Positions 40,038 to 50,600 of a stretch of DNA of 64,000 nucleotides are shown here, piece after piece. Source of the DNA: Helicoverpa zea. Taxonomy: Eukaryota; Arthropoda; Insecta; Lepidoptera; Noctuidae. Within the stretch, counting starts at the first letter, position 1. The number at the start of each line of letters is the position of its first letter. The notes under the pieces were generated by a model, which saw only the letters and a program-made list of their open reading frames with translations, did no database searches and was not told where the DNA came from. The stretch lies in contig NC_061465.1 in the NCBI RefSeq assembly GCF_022581195.2, positions 560,501-624,500 of the forward strand, read 5' to 3'. The position numbers and the translations under genes are program-made.

Positions 40038-42189
40038 ACGTCTTCAATGCTAGCTGCTGACTGCAGCTACCGACCGTACGTGCTGCATTATGATCTTTCT
40101 ACAGTTAGGTATGTCGGATTTCCTTTGCATGGGTCTACGATGGTGACGGAATAAGAGTGCATCTGAGTCTGCGCAAATGCTTGTGCACGTACTGTCTTGC
40201 GCAGCAAGCCGATCTCTTTAGGGAATCACAATACAACCAAAAATAAAAATTTACATTCTGCTTGCCAGCTATCTTGCCATGCTACTGCTTCACAAACCTT
40301 AATTCATTTTGTAGTTTTCTTAGCAGTTTTCAAAGAGCTTGTATGTGCTCTATCTCAATTTCTACCTGTTGTCGTAACGAAGCCTTGCGGGCAACGCGCT
40401 AGTCTTGAACACGTATTACCTTCTACATTTTCTCTGGCCTGGAAATATGATTTCAAGTAAAGTTATAAAAGACTATTCAATTCGATAAACTCTTTAACAT
40501 AGTTTCAGTGTTGCAGTAAACAATGGCGAGAAGGCGGGACGCTTGCCTTTGCTCGCTCGTGCAATGTCATTGTCAAGGCCGCGCGATAAGGCATTGGTCA
40601 CATCGCCACGTTTAATTGCATTCCTCCGATATCGCGCCTTACATCATCAGCAACGTGATGTTGGTGAAATGTGATTTTTTTACTTCCTCGCAAATTATGT
40701 TCGGTCATTTTCTTTGCTTCACGGATTAGTCACGGTGCTAGCACACAATCACCATCATATGATCGATTCTGTATTTTTATTTCTGAATCAAAATAATGAT
40801 TTATACTGTTTCCTTTTATTATAATGGCTACAAAACTAATATGATTTTCCAGTAGCGAAACAAATATTTCATGAAAATTCTAATTAACCAAACAACTTTG
40901 CAATTAATAGCATTAAGGTACAGTTGCATATTCAGTTCTTAAAATACCAAAATGACAGTTACTATAACGAACAAAGAGTTCGATAGAACCTTGCAAGGGT
41001 CAAACCCGTCTCCAGTCTTGTGGACCGAAGATATCGTCATAATGAAATCATCGATATATCATTTGTAGTCAAACCACAGGTATAACATCCTGCCAACACC
41101 TGCTCTACGGCACTGATGTTGGGGTGAGAAACCATCTATCCGACCGTCATGACGTGATGACGCTATAGTCCTTCCAATCCTGTTGTAGTTAGCTACGTCT
41201 CGCTACTATTGCTCTGATTTTCTTAGTTCAAGTACATTGTGACATTTTTATACGTGTGATCCTGAAACTTTGGAAACCTTTCGTTTTCCTCGTCTCTTCT
41301 TTGTCACGTCCAATACCTCGCTAGTCGTATTTCAAATGGACAGATGGACCATTTTTTAGATTTGCATAGTCTTACTTAGATCTATACTTCTGTAATGATC
41401 TACAATGGGCTGCAAGTCTGGCCTGTCATCTATTAGGGTTTGGTAGATGTCGCCTGACATGACTATGCCCTGTAATTATGTGTCATATGCAGCCAGCAGC
41501 ATCGCAGATCATCATTAACCTTTCCAAACTGTTAAGTTCAGTAGGCAATCGCTAAATATTACGTAAACTTGGCCATGTTCTCGCTTGTGATATTTCAAGA
41601 TGATGGCTTGCTTCAGTTAACCGTCAGCCACATTGATGAAGATCATCGTGGTAACTATATAAATAGGCATTGGTAACGAGACAGTAAAAAAAATCTCTAT
41701 CCATAAATTAAATTTAAAATATCCCACACTGCTGGGTTTTTCCATGTATCATTTTATTGCTATTTCCTTTTCTGTAAGTTATTTAAGTTTGTACATTACT
41801 GTAAATGTTTTTATGATAAAATACTTCAGTAAAATAAAAAAATAAATAACGTTAATAAAACAAGGGTCATTTCTGGATATCAGAATCCATCCAAAAATGT
41901 TGAGAACGGGGCTATAAAGTGTACTTTAATCACTCAAATTACAAATCTCCCTTCATACAAGAATTATACTTGTAACAAATAGTTGAATCTTCGAGAAAGT
42001 TCAAATATCTCGAAAACTATTAAACTCTGCCCATACAGAAAAGGGTCACTTATTTTGTAGTATTTCTGCCGTAGTTATTTCATTTTCTCGCGGCTATTCG
42101 TCGAAATATAAACAAAAATGTAGTACGATAAAACATAAATAAAATGTCGCACTTACATAAAAACGTTAAAAAAGTATATTACTTAAGAT
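40038..42189. other. Gene-free region upstream of the tRNA genes
   Basis: No coding exon recognised; AT-rich with one CpG-rich spot at about 40530-40590. The open frame at 40197-40460 has no motif and no splice partner. Confidence 0.45.
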
Positions 42190-42260
42190 GCCTCCTGTGA
42201 GGATTGAACTCACGACCCCTGGTTTACGAGACCAGTGCTCTACCACTGAGCTAAAGAGGC
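42190..42260 (-). tRNA. tRNA-Thr (anticodon CGU)
   Basis: The minus strand folds as a 71-nt cloverleaf: acceptor GCCTCTT/AGGAGGC with one G-U, D arm GCTC...GAGC, anticodon stem CTGGT/ACCAG around loop CTCGTAA (anticodon CGT), variable loop, and T arm GTGAG-TTCAATC-CTCAC. Internal boxes A (TAGCTCAGTGG) and B (GTTCAATCC) are intact and there is no intron. It decodes ACG threonine codons in the cytosol. Confidence 0.95.
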
Positions 42261-42731
42261 GATATGAAGGATTGCGAAATACTTTATCGAGTACCACACT
42301 GGAGAATCCTATCATATTATTCCTTTTTTTTATAAAGGATGTTTAATTTTCTATAGTTTCATCAAGCACAGTTTCAGGTTCGAAAAAATATGATGATTAA
42401 TTAAATTCAACGAAACGAAATTATGAAGAAATCCCCGTTTATGTCAAAAAGGAGTCGTAATAAAATTAAAGACTCTCATCAATTAAGTAACTTAAATTAC
42501 TACCTGCAACTGCCAATAATATTATATTAATGACTTCTTCTTATTATGGCTAGACAAAGGCTCAACACTAAACTTTGACGTTAGTTTTACACGTCGACAA
42601 CGTCTTTAAATTATAGTACAACGTTATGAAAGTATCTAAGTATAAAGTGTCGTAATTTCAATATTAACTTACCTTACGTCCTGTTGGCCAGTATCTGCAA
42701 CAACAAAAAGTACGATGAATAAAAAATAACT
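42261..42731. other. Spacer between two tRNA genes
   Basis: AT-rich, no gene seen. A T run (CCTTTTTTTT near 42323-42332) lies upstream of the tRNA-Thr gene and is not its terminator, because that gene reads leftward. Confidence 0.5.
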
Positions 42732-42803
42732 GCCGAAACCCGGGATCGAACCAGGGACCTTTAGATCTTCAGTCTAACGCTCTCCCAACTGAGCTATTTC
42801 GGC
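42732..42803 (-). tRNA. tRNA-Phe (anticodon GAA)
   Basis: The minus strand gives a 72-nt cloverleaf (73 with discriminator A at 42731): acceptor GCCGAAA/TTTCGGC, D arm GCTC...GAGC, anticodon stem TTAGA/TCTAA with loop CTGAAGA (anticodon GAA), and T arm CCTGG-TTCGATC-CCGGG. Boxes A and B are intact and there is no intron. It decodes TTC and TTT. Confidence 0.97.
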
Positions 42804-43806
42804 TAGATACGAGATCTTCGAAATTTCGTAACGTAAGCTTATGACAATAATACTTTTATTTTCGAAGTTATTGATCTATATTTTACTTGTTTCAAAATCG
42901 GCTCAGTACGTGAGCATGTAGTTACATTTTCATTTACAATATAATTTCAATACATTAACACTCATTCCTTCTCAGTAGGCATGAGAAGAGTGTTGTAGAA
43001 CACCAAAGTTCATAAAAAAATAATTTAAAAAGGCTCACAATAATATATAAAGAGCATAATAACTATGTGTCTATGGATAAAATTATAAGAATGACCCCAA
43101 CAGATTGTACTAACATAACTTTTTAATAAAGAGGTAGCAAGCGCCACCTATGTATTTCAGCATGAACTACTTTCTAAATGAGGCTTTGTATGTTGTGTAC
43201 TTTTTTTAAACTGAATGATCAGAGAGTACAGTACCCTAGTAAAAGATATACCTACAACACAAACTATTCTAAAAAGGGGAAATTTTTGAATGCTTGTTTG
43301 TACTGAAACTACTGAACCAATTCGAAAAATTCTTTTGTTGTTCCCTGTTATCCTGTATCTGAAGACCTCTCCAAGATGACATCTTACTAATACATATTAC
43401 CTATAAATGTAAAAGTTTGGATGTTTGTTCCTCTTTATCACAAAAACTACCAAATGGATTTTCATGAAACTTGGCAGTTTATTTATTTATTTAATTTCAT
43501 CTTATAACATCAGCTCATATAGCAATAAATATACTTTAATGTTATTCAAATCATGTCATTTATTGTCAAAAACAAAGAAATCTTTCAGTTTCATTATGTA
43601 TGAAAAGATTATCTTGACATTTTAAAAGAAAATTGAACTAAAGCCTCAGAACTTTATATTTCATAACTATCTCATCTGTCACCTACATCCCGTGGAAACT
43701 ATATACTGTCCAGGGATAGTCTTGTTTCAACAACAAAAGATTTTTTGTTTTTTTCAGCAGTTACGCAGTATACAAGAAACAAAATGTTTCCACTTTATTA
43801 TATGTA
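42804..43806. other. Intergenic AT-rich sequence
   Basis: No gene recognised between tRNA-Phe and the 3' end of the gene at 43811. A run of minus-strand AATAAA motifs near 43479-43492 could serve longer 3' ends of that gene. Confidence 0.45.
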
Positions 43807-43810
43807 TTTA

Positions 43811-43978
43811 TTACTGGAGATTAATATAATAATTCTCACCTTGTGTTGTTTCCTGCTCAGGTTGTGCCTGCACCGCTTTGTCCTCCACCATGTCATCCAG
43901 CACTACACCACATTTCTTGTACAAGTTACTCTGCAGCCGCAGCAGCTGCTCTGTCTCATTATATGCTTTGATTTCATC
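43811..43978 (-). CDS. Exon 2 of the uncharacterised gene
   Basis: It starts DEIKAYNETEQLL after a pyrimidine-rich TTTCAG acceptor and ends ENYYINLQ-stop if the GTGAG donor at 43839 is not used. If the donor is used, 46 codons plus one base remain and another exon must lie downstream; none was found before 42.8 kb. Confidence 0.6.
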   Translation of the reverse strand, partial: DEIKAYNETEQLLRLQSNLYKKCGVVLDDMVEDKAVQAQPEQETTQGENYYINLQ

Positions 43979-44721
43979 CTGAAACAAGCTGCGTGTTCAT
44001 TATAGCCGTTTTATGTGATATTAAAACATGTGAACTATACAGACTTATAGAGAAGTAGTTTTGTTTGAAAAGAATCCCCAAATTCATGTGTCTAGTCACT
44101 CATTTTCCAAAAACTTTAATTTACACATTTTTATTGTATTGGATAACAGTTCCTTGAGGTACATAGGTACATAGGCACCCGGGAATTAAATGTGAACGTT
44201 ATCGATATGAATCGCACAGCTATGATATAGAAAGTGTTAAAATTTATTTTGAAATATTTGATTACCTTCAAATCCTTCAATTTTGAATGAGATCTACTAG
44301 ATAAACTATCTCTTCTACGCGGAGCAGACGACATTTCTTTACTGCGGAAGAACACTGATGGGGCAGACTCCTGCGCTCTAATTTGAGAATACTTTTTAAC
44401 TGATTCTTTTTGTTTAGTGACTGTACTCGCGGAAGCTGCGACATCCAAAGACTTGATTGTCCTACGAGGCTTAACCACATGACTTCGTTTAACATTGTCT
44501 CGACTCGATTCTTGTATATAATCATGTAAAAATGTTGGAAGTTCACTGAAAACTCTGGGAGTTGCGATCGAAGCAGATGGTTTCGCGCCAACTTTCACAC
44601 TCGAAGGTATATCATGGTGCGTAACTGAATAACTGGATCTAAGGCTGCTCTGCGATTGATTGAGTACACGAGACATTACCCTGTCGTACTTATTACTACG
44701 ATTACTGTTGGCTGAAGCCAT
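43811..44721 (-). CDS. Uncharacterised 207-residue basic Ser-rich protein, two exons
   Basis: Exon 1 (44266-44721) has 152 codons from an ATG at 44721 and ends at a consensus donor GTAAT. Exon 2 (43811-43978) follows an acceptor TTTCAG in the same phase. Residues 1-152 are basic and Ser/Arg-rich, probably disordered (PRRRDSLSSRSHSKLKD near the end). Exon 2 begins with an amphipathic stretch, YNETEQLLRLQSNLYKK, that could form a coiled coil, then an acidic tail. In exon 2 a second donor, GTGAG, at 43839 competes with read-through. I prefer read-through, because the stop TAA (43811-43813) overlaps an AATAAA (43807-43812). I do not recognise the family. A basic N-terminus plus short coiled coil is seen in some microtubule- or centrosome-associated proteins, but that is only an analogy. 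Confidence 0.7.
44266..44721 (-). CDS. Exon 1 of the uncharacterised gene
   Basis: It begins MASANSNRSNKYDR and contains SELPTFLHDYIQES. Phase 0 at its donor. The in-frame extension past the donor (to 44131) becomes hydrophobic and atypical, which supports splicing here. Confidence 0.75.
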
Positions 44722-45812
44722 TATAAACTTTGAAATTTGGCTGTTTCAAAATCGAGATGTTTGTTTTGAAAATAAACGTCAAATCAATCTTCTTATCTGA
44801 CATTGACACTGACACGATGCTTTAATTTTTTTTTTACTTTCATAGTGAATTGGATCTTGGTTATTTCAGTAGAACAATCAAGCTTATAATTAATGTAATG
44901 GAATAATTCTTATAGAGCTTTGCATTGTATTCATCATAATCTTATACTGCAATAGAGACTTGCAATGACAGCATAATATTGTAAGAGGTACCAACAGATC
45001 ATTTATTTGATCCCCTATCGGCCACTCAATGACTTACCGGTTCCACTATACTCACCTACATATCAGAAATCATCAAAATCCACAAAGTTACAAATGTGTA
45101 CGAGTACGAGACAACGAGTACTACTAGTACGAGAGGGATGAGATATCATCCTCCGAGCCTTTTCCGGAGGATACACATACAAGAGGGATGAGACAGTAGG
45201 TACATAAGTAAGGAAGTCCAACTTGTGCAGTACATAAGGAAGTAGATAGGGGGTATACATACGTGTAGTACAAAAGGCACAATACAATGGTTGTAGGCCT
45301 GTGACAGCACCCACTATGGTAGATCCGCCACCTCTGACTATGTATTTCAACATCAGATAGAAAATGTATGGAGTAAGTAGACATGCTATGCTACATTCAC
45401 CAATCGTAAGTCACAATTGGGATAAGGGCAGGAAGATGATGAAAATCAAACAAAAACTTAACATTTTTACAAGCTTTTATTTAACATGACCTGTTAGTGT
45501 AAGACAAATGTTCTAAGTTATACTTGAACTTCTACCACAAGACCAAGGATTAAGGTTTTACGAATTTTTTATACAATGTGAATGTAATAGCCTGATGTTG
45601 CACCCACAAGTCTTTTCATGAGAGAACTTTTTGATGGATATTTGAAACTTTGCATATTTATTTGGTAATGTTGATGTTACACTAACACAGCATTAAAAGC
45701 TTGGGTAAAAGAATATTTTTGGATAATATAATTTTTACCTACATAGATATTCAATCTCTAAATTATTACTGTAACTCTTAAACACAATTATTAAAATGCA
45801 TAGTTTGTATGA
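44722..45812. other. Intergenic region between two minus-strand genes
   Basis: It carries the short promoter side of the gene at 43811-44721 and the 3' end of MRRF. A minus-strand AATAAA at 45657-45662, about 150 nt past the MRRF stop, and another at 45476-45481 are candidate poly(A) signals. Repeated ACGAGTAC/TAGTACGAG and AAGAGGGATGAGA motifs lie around 45100-45200. No other gene is supported. Confidence 0.5.
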
Positions 45813-46571
45813 CTATTTTCCCACAAGTTCATTATGTTTTACGTCATAAATATTTTTGGCCTCATTGAGATATTCCTCACATATGGCATTTATTTGTTTG
45901 GTTACATTGAACACCAGGTCTTCGGAAACACTGTTTTGTTTCTTTACTTTCTTGACAAAGTCTGACTGAACATCTTTTACTGAATCCCTACATTTAATGT
46001 ATAATGCCTTTGCGTTCTTTGCCAATGCTTCTCTGTGTTCCTTTGTGACTTTAGGCACAGGTACGTACAAAGTAGTGCCATCTTGCTGAGGGTTCAAATT
46101 CAACCCAGATCCTTGTATGGACTTCAACGCATTAGGTATGGCTTGTGGAAACGATGCAAAGTTTATAACTATCGTTTTAGGATTCTTGCGCACAATTTGA
46201 GCAAGTTCTTGTAACTCATAATCTTTGCCATCAAACTTCACCATGAGTGATTCAATAGAGCCGGTCGTGGATCGTAGAGACAGGTTCTTTGCGAAGTCTT
46301 CCTTCATTTTCTCAATAGCCGAATGGCACCGTTCTTTCATCTTGTCCACCGGCACAATCTCAGATATTGCTGCAACATTTATCTCTACTTTACCACCTTT
46401 ACCTTTTTTTTCTTTTCCTTTATCTTTGCTTTTGGCATAATTTCGAACTGCTGTAAAATTTACGGCATTGTAATGAATTATCTTTTCGTTTACACTTGTG
46501 ACATGAGGATGGATGGTTTTAAAGCAGTTCCGCGACGGAGCTATTAGCCGCTGCAATAGCCTGGTACTCAT
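45813..46571 (-). CDS. MRRF: Mitochondrial ribosome recycling factor
   Basis: A single-exon frame of 252 codons. With EF-G2 it splits post-termination mitochondrial ribosomes into subunits. Residues 1-50 are basic and hydroxylated with few acidic residues, as in a mitochondrial presequence (RLLQRLIAPSRNCFKTI). A Lys/Gly-rich linker follows (48-61). From about 75 to the end is the RRF fold: helix 1 of the bundle (KMKERCHSAIEKMKEDF), the small domain ending in GLNLNPQQDGTTLYVPVP (156-173), then KVTKEHREALAKNAK and two long charged helices forming the rest of the three-helix bundle. RRF proteins usually carry Arg where this one has SVKDVQSD; otherwise it is typical in length (human about 262). 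The start is the first in-frame ATG. It is divergent to MTPAP across a shared 962-bp upstream region. Confidence 0.95.
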   Translation of the reverse strand: MSTRLLQRLIAPSRNCFKTIHPHVTSVNEKIIHYNAVNFTAVRNYAKSKDKGKEKKGKGGKVEINVAAISEIVPVDKMKERCHSAIEKMKEDFAKNLSLRSTTGSIESLMVKFDGKDYELQELAQIVRKNPKTIVINFASFPQAIPNALKSIQGSGLNLNPQQDGTTLYVPVPKVTKEHREALAKNAKALYIKCRDSVKDVQSDFVKKVKKQNSVSEDLVFNVTKQINAICEEYLNEAKNIYDVKHNELVGK

Positions 46572-47533
46572 TATTTATTCGGCCACGAGTAATGGCTTTC
46601 AATCAGTTAATATTTGAGACGATTATCTAAAATTCCGAGCACAATACACATAACCTGAAAAATAATAATGAAATCTAGGCTGAGAGTGACAGATATTGTC
46701 AGTTGTCACAAAAACAGCTGATTGGCTTAAGTTGAGAAACTTGCAGATTGAGCATGGAGAAGAAGGTACAGAACATAGTTGTAATAGTACGAAGAATGCT
46801 TGGCCAAATATTGTATACCGTAGGTGGTTCGCATCCGCAGCCTGAAAATAAAGATAATTTTGATGTATCATCATAATCGTCTTCCTGCCCTTATTCCATA
46901 TCACACATTTGTGTTTTAGGGTGCGTCCACATCTGGCGAATGCGCCGCGAATGCGCAGCACGTGAGCCGATCGCGAGCTGTCCGCGAGCTGCGCGCGTGC
47001 AGTCACTGCAATAGTTCGGTGCGCCTCTTTAGCGCAACTCACGCAAGGCTCGTATAGAGCGCGCGAGCGGCGCGCGATCTGCGCGCAATCAGTTCTCGCC
47101 CTTACAGTTCCGTATATTGGCTCAGTACTATCGAAGATGGCAGACGTCGCGCGCCGCCTGCGCGCCGCTCGCGTGCGGCGCTTAGGTCGCGCGCGAACTG
47201 CGCGCGGGCGGCGCAGAAGCGGCGCACGAACAAAAATGCACGCGCGCAGCTCGCGATCGGCTCGCGTGCTGCGCATTCGCCAGATGTGGACGCACCCTAA
47301 GATAATCATTCTTTTATAACTTACTTGCGTGCAAAAGCTCGTTATGAAACCCACACGATATCAAAGACAGCCCAACTATTTCTATTTTCCTCTCTTAGGA
47401 AATGGCGGTTTCTAATAAGCCAAAGTCGCTTAAGTCGCTCAATTTCTCGACGAAAGAAAACCGACATTGACAGCTAATTCCATGCCTGACATTTTATTTG
47501 TTGATTTGACACTTGACAGAGGTCTATGTGAAA
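46572..47533. promoter_or_regulatory. Shared upstream region of the divergent genes MRRF and MTPAP
   Basis: The two start codons are 962 bp apart and the genes read outward, so both promoters must lie here. A 379-bp MITE (46919-47297) fills the middle, leaving about 347 bp on the MRRF side and about 236 bp on the MTPAP side. Near 47400 (AGGAAATGGCGGTTTC) is a motif that could bind ETS or YY1-type factors. No TATA box is obvious near either start, as is usual for housekeeping genes. Transcription starts were not determined. Confidence 0.6.
46919..47297. mobile_element. GC-rich MITE in the divergent promoter
   Basis: The ends are exact inverted repeats over the first 27 bp (GGGTGCGTCCACATCTGGCG and on), flanked by TA on both sides (46917-46918, 47298-47299). 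Homology continues inward to about 75 bp, interrupted in the left arm by small local duplications (CGCGAATGCGC, TCCGCGAGCTG). The whole 379 bp is extremely CpG-rich (GCGCGC, CGCGAGC). It has no true coding content; a long minus-strand frame through it is only a product of base composition. Confidence 0.85.
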
Positions 47534-47645
47534 ATGTCTGTAATATTTCAAACATTAAGAAATAAAGGAAAAACATACTTATTTAAAAAAATAATTAATT
47601 CAACCCAATCTACATGTAAATGCTTTCAATTTAGAAAATCTTCAG
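47534..47645 (+). CDS. MTPAP: MTPAP exon 1
   Basis: ATG at 47534; an upstream ATG at 47526 is followed at once by TGA. It encodes the basic MSVIFQTLRNKGKTYLFKK leader and ends in phase 1 at GTACG. Confidence 0.85.
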
Positions 47646-50600
47646 GTACGAGAGTTCTGGTTTTTATAAGATATTGAAATGTGAAGGTTGCTTGGAGGTT
47701 ATGTATTTATTTTAGATACTCCGAAGAAATTCATATCGTTTGAGGAGGTTGTGGCCCAGAGGAGAGCTGAAGCCAAGCGTAGTATCGTCGTGCAAGTGAA
47801 CTCGGAGGCCTCGTTTAGTGAATTATATGGTTACTGTTCAGAATATGCTGCTATCAATGGGATACACCACTACAAAAATTCAGCGGGAGAGGTATTTGTG
47901 TACTTATTTCGTATCTATAGTAAGAAGAGGGAGCATGAAGCTCCGGCAACTCCGCCCCTAAGACGACCCACTGTCTAGCATTCTTAAGAGAAAAAGAAAA
48001 TAAATATAAAGATTTTTTTCTACATTTTATTTACAAGGCTTGTGTTTTTAGAATTTCATGCTTATTGAGTTCAAATCAGAAGAAGACTTGAAGGAGGTGC
48101 TAAAATCATGTACCACTCACCAAAAGGATATGGACGTGATGGCTCTCAACTCGCCGTTCCTCTGGTTCCGAGCAGCAAAAGGTCCAAAGACAAAATACCT
48201 ACAACCTAGTATAAAGTTGGCATCTGTAAATGGAATAGACAAAATTGATGAAGATAAACTCTTTAAAGAGCTAGTGGATTGTGAAACAGTATCTGATCAG
48301 ATACAGTTGTTGTATGATAGAACTACGTTAAATGATCTGGGTGCTAGGTTAAGATATATGGTTGCTAGACAGGTAAATAATATTTTTTTAATATTATATA
48401 AATATATTTGCATGTTTGTGCTTATTATATAAGTGATCAATATATTTTATGTGGTTGTGGTAAACAAACCTTTACTTCCCAGAAATCTGAACATGGTTAT
48501 AAATTTTTAGATTGAAAGTGTTCTTAAGAGCCTGTATGCCAACATAGCTGTGAGACCTTTTGGATCATCCGTAAATGGTTTTGGCAAGATGGGATGTGAT
48601 TTGGACCTAGTATTGACAAACATAGTAAATGAAGACACGGTAAGCATATTTATTTGAACTAATTAGTTATATGATAGATACAACATTATATGCCTAAGCC
48701 ACTCTGAATGGGTTTATTTTAAGCCTTTCATAAGTACTGGGTAAATATCTTTTGGAGAAGAGAATTATCATCATCTGCCTTAACCTTTTCCAAATTATGT
48801 TGGGGTTGGTATCTGTATAATTAGTAGCATTTGAGTACAATTTACATGTAGCATAAGACAGAAATCGTCACAACCAGTCATAACTTTTTGTACAATCAAC
48901 AAATACTTTGCATGCTATAAGGCAGTGGTTCTTAACCGGTGGTCCGCGGACCACTGGTGGTCCCTGGAGGCATTCCAAGTGGTCCGCGAAGCTTAGCTTC
49001 GCGACGTTGCTATACGTTATCTAACTTAATTATTATCGACTTATAATTGCGAGCGAGCGGGGGTTTTCGCATGGACGTATATCGGGTGTGTCGTACCTAG
49101 TCCCCCCCATTCATGAAAATGTATGTTTGGGCTACATTTTACGTAATTTTGGTTTTGAGTCTTAAAAAATAATTAAAATTTCGCGCTTGCTTCGCTCAGG
49201 AACTGTAAGCCCTTACTTTTGCATTTGTCAGCAAACAAAAAGTTAAGAACGTTTGGGCTAAATTTTACGTAATATTTGGTTGAAGTCCGATAAAAATTTC
49301 GCGCTCGCTTCGCTCGCGTATTCAGAAACTATATGCCCTTATTATGGCATTTGTCAACAAACAAAAAGTTAAGTACGTTTGGGCTAAATTTTACGTAATT
49401 TTTGTTTTAAATCCGATAAAAATTTCGCGCTCGCTTCGCTCGCGTATTCAGAAACTATATGCCCTTGTTTTTGCATTTGTCAACAAACAAAAAGTTAAGT
49501 ACGTTTGGGCTACATTTCACGTAATATTTGGTTTAAGTCCGATAAAAATTTCGCGCTCGCTTCGCTCGCGCATTTGAAAATTACATAAGCAAGTTTTTCT
49601 TTATTTGCATTTCCTTACCTACACAACTGCCGCCATGCGTTTAGCTTTGAGTAGAACTGACCCAAAAAATCAGATTTTTTTTTATAAATAATAAAGAAAT
49701 GAGTGCTAATTTAGGTAAACCGATGAGGTGGTCCCCGGCAAGACAAACTTTAGTTAAAGTGGTCCCTTATGTCAAAAAGGTTAAGAACCACTGCTATAAG
49801 GAGAAATGTATTGAGACAATGTAAATTAATATATCACCTATCACCATGTCTATAACATACATTTATTGCAAATAAATGATTGCTAATCGCTATAGCAATG
49901 GCACACTGGTATTCAGCTGAATCTGTTAGAGTAGAAGCCAGCCAATATAGTTGTGAAAAGACATGATGCTTTAAAGTAGTTGTCTTTTATTCTCTTTGGT
50001 ATGTGGTGTTTACCTTTAAGTAATGTTGGCATTGTAACAGATTAATTTTAATTACTGTTATTGCATGCTTTGGTCTAAGTCGTGGTGGCCTAGTGGGTAA
50101 AAGACCAACCTCTCAAGTATGAGGGCGTGGGTTCGATCCCAGGTCAGGCAAGTACCAATGCAACTTTTCTAAGTTTGTATGTACTTTCTAAGTATATTTT
50201 AGACACCATTGACTGTGTTTCGGATGGCACGTTAAACTCTAGGTCCCGGCTGTCATTAAACATCCTTGGCAGTCGTTACGGGTAGTCAGAAGCCAGTAAG
50301 TCTGACACCAGTCTAACCAAGGGGTATCGGGTTGCCCGGGTAACTGGGTTGAGGAGGTCAGATAGGCAGTAGCTTCTTGTAAAGCACTGGTACTCAGTTG
50401 AATCCGGTTAGACTGGAAGCCGACCCCAACATGATTGGGAAAAGGCTCGGAGGATGATGATGATGCATGCTTTGATGTAAAACATTGTTGATAGACCTAA
50501 TAAATAAATAAATTGTATGAGGCGTGTAGTAAAGCAGTGTAGTGCTTGCAGGCAGGCGCGCGGCTGGTGTACCAGGCGGCGGGCGGCGCGGGCGCGGCGC

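Noticed and set aside
46623..47354. A 243-codon minus-strand open frame rich in Arg and Ala
   Set aside because: It runs through the GC-rich MITE (46919-47297) and stays open because of base composition. There are no family motifs, and the sequence is explained by inverted repeats.
49344..49577. A 77-codon frame with an internal repeat of about 42 residues (FVNKQKVKYVW...)
   Set aside because: It is the translation of the 126-bp tandem repeats (126 = 3 x 42) inside the hAT element, which keep any frame open.
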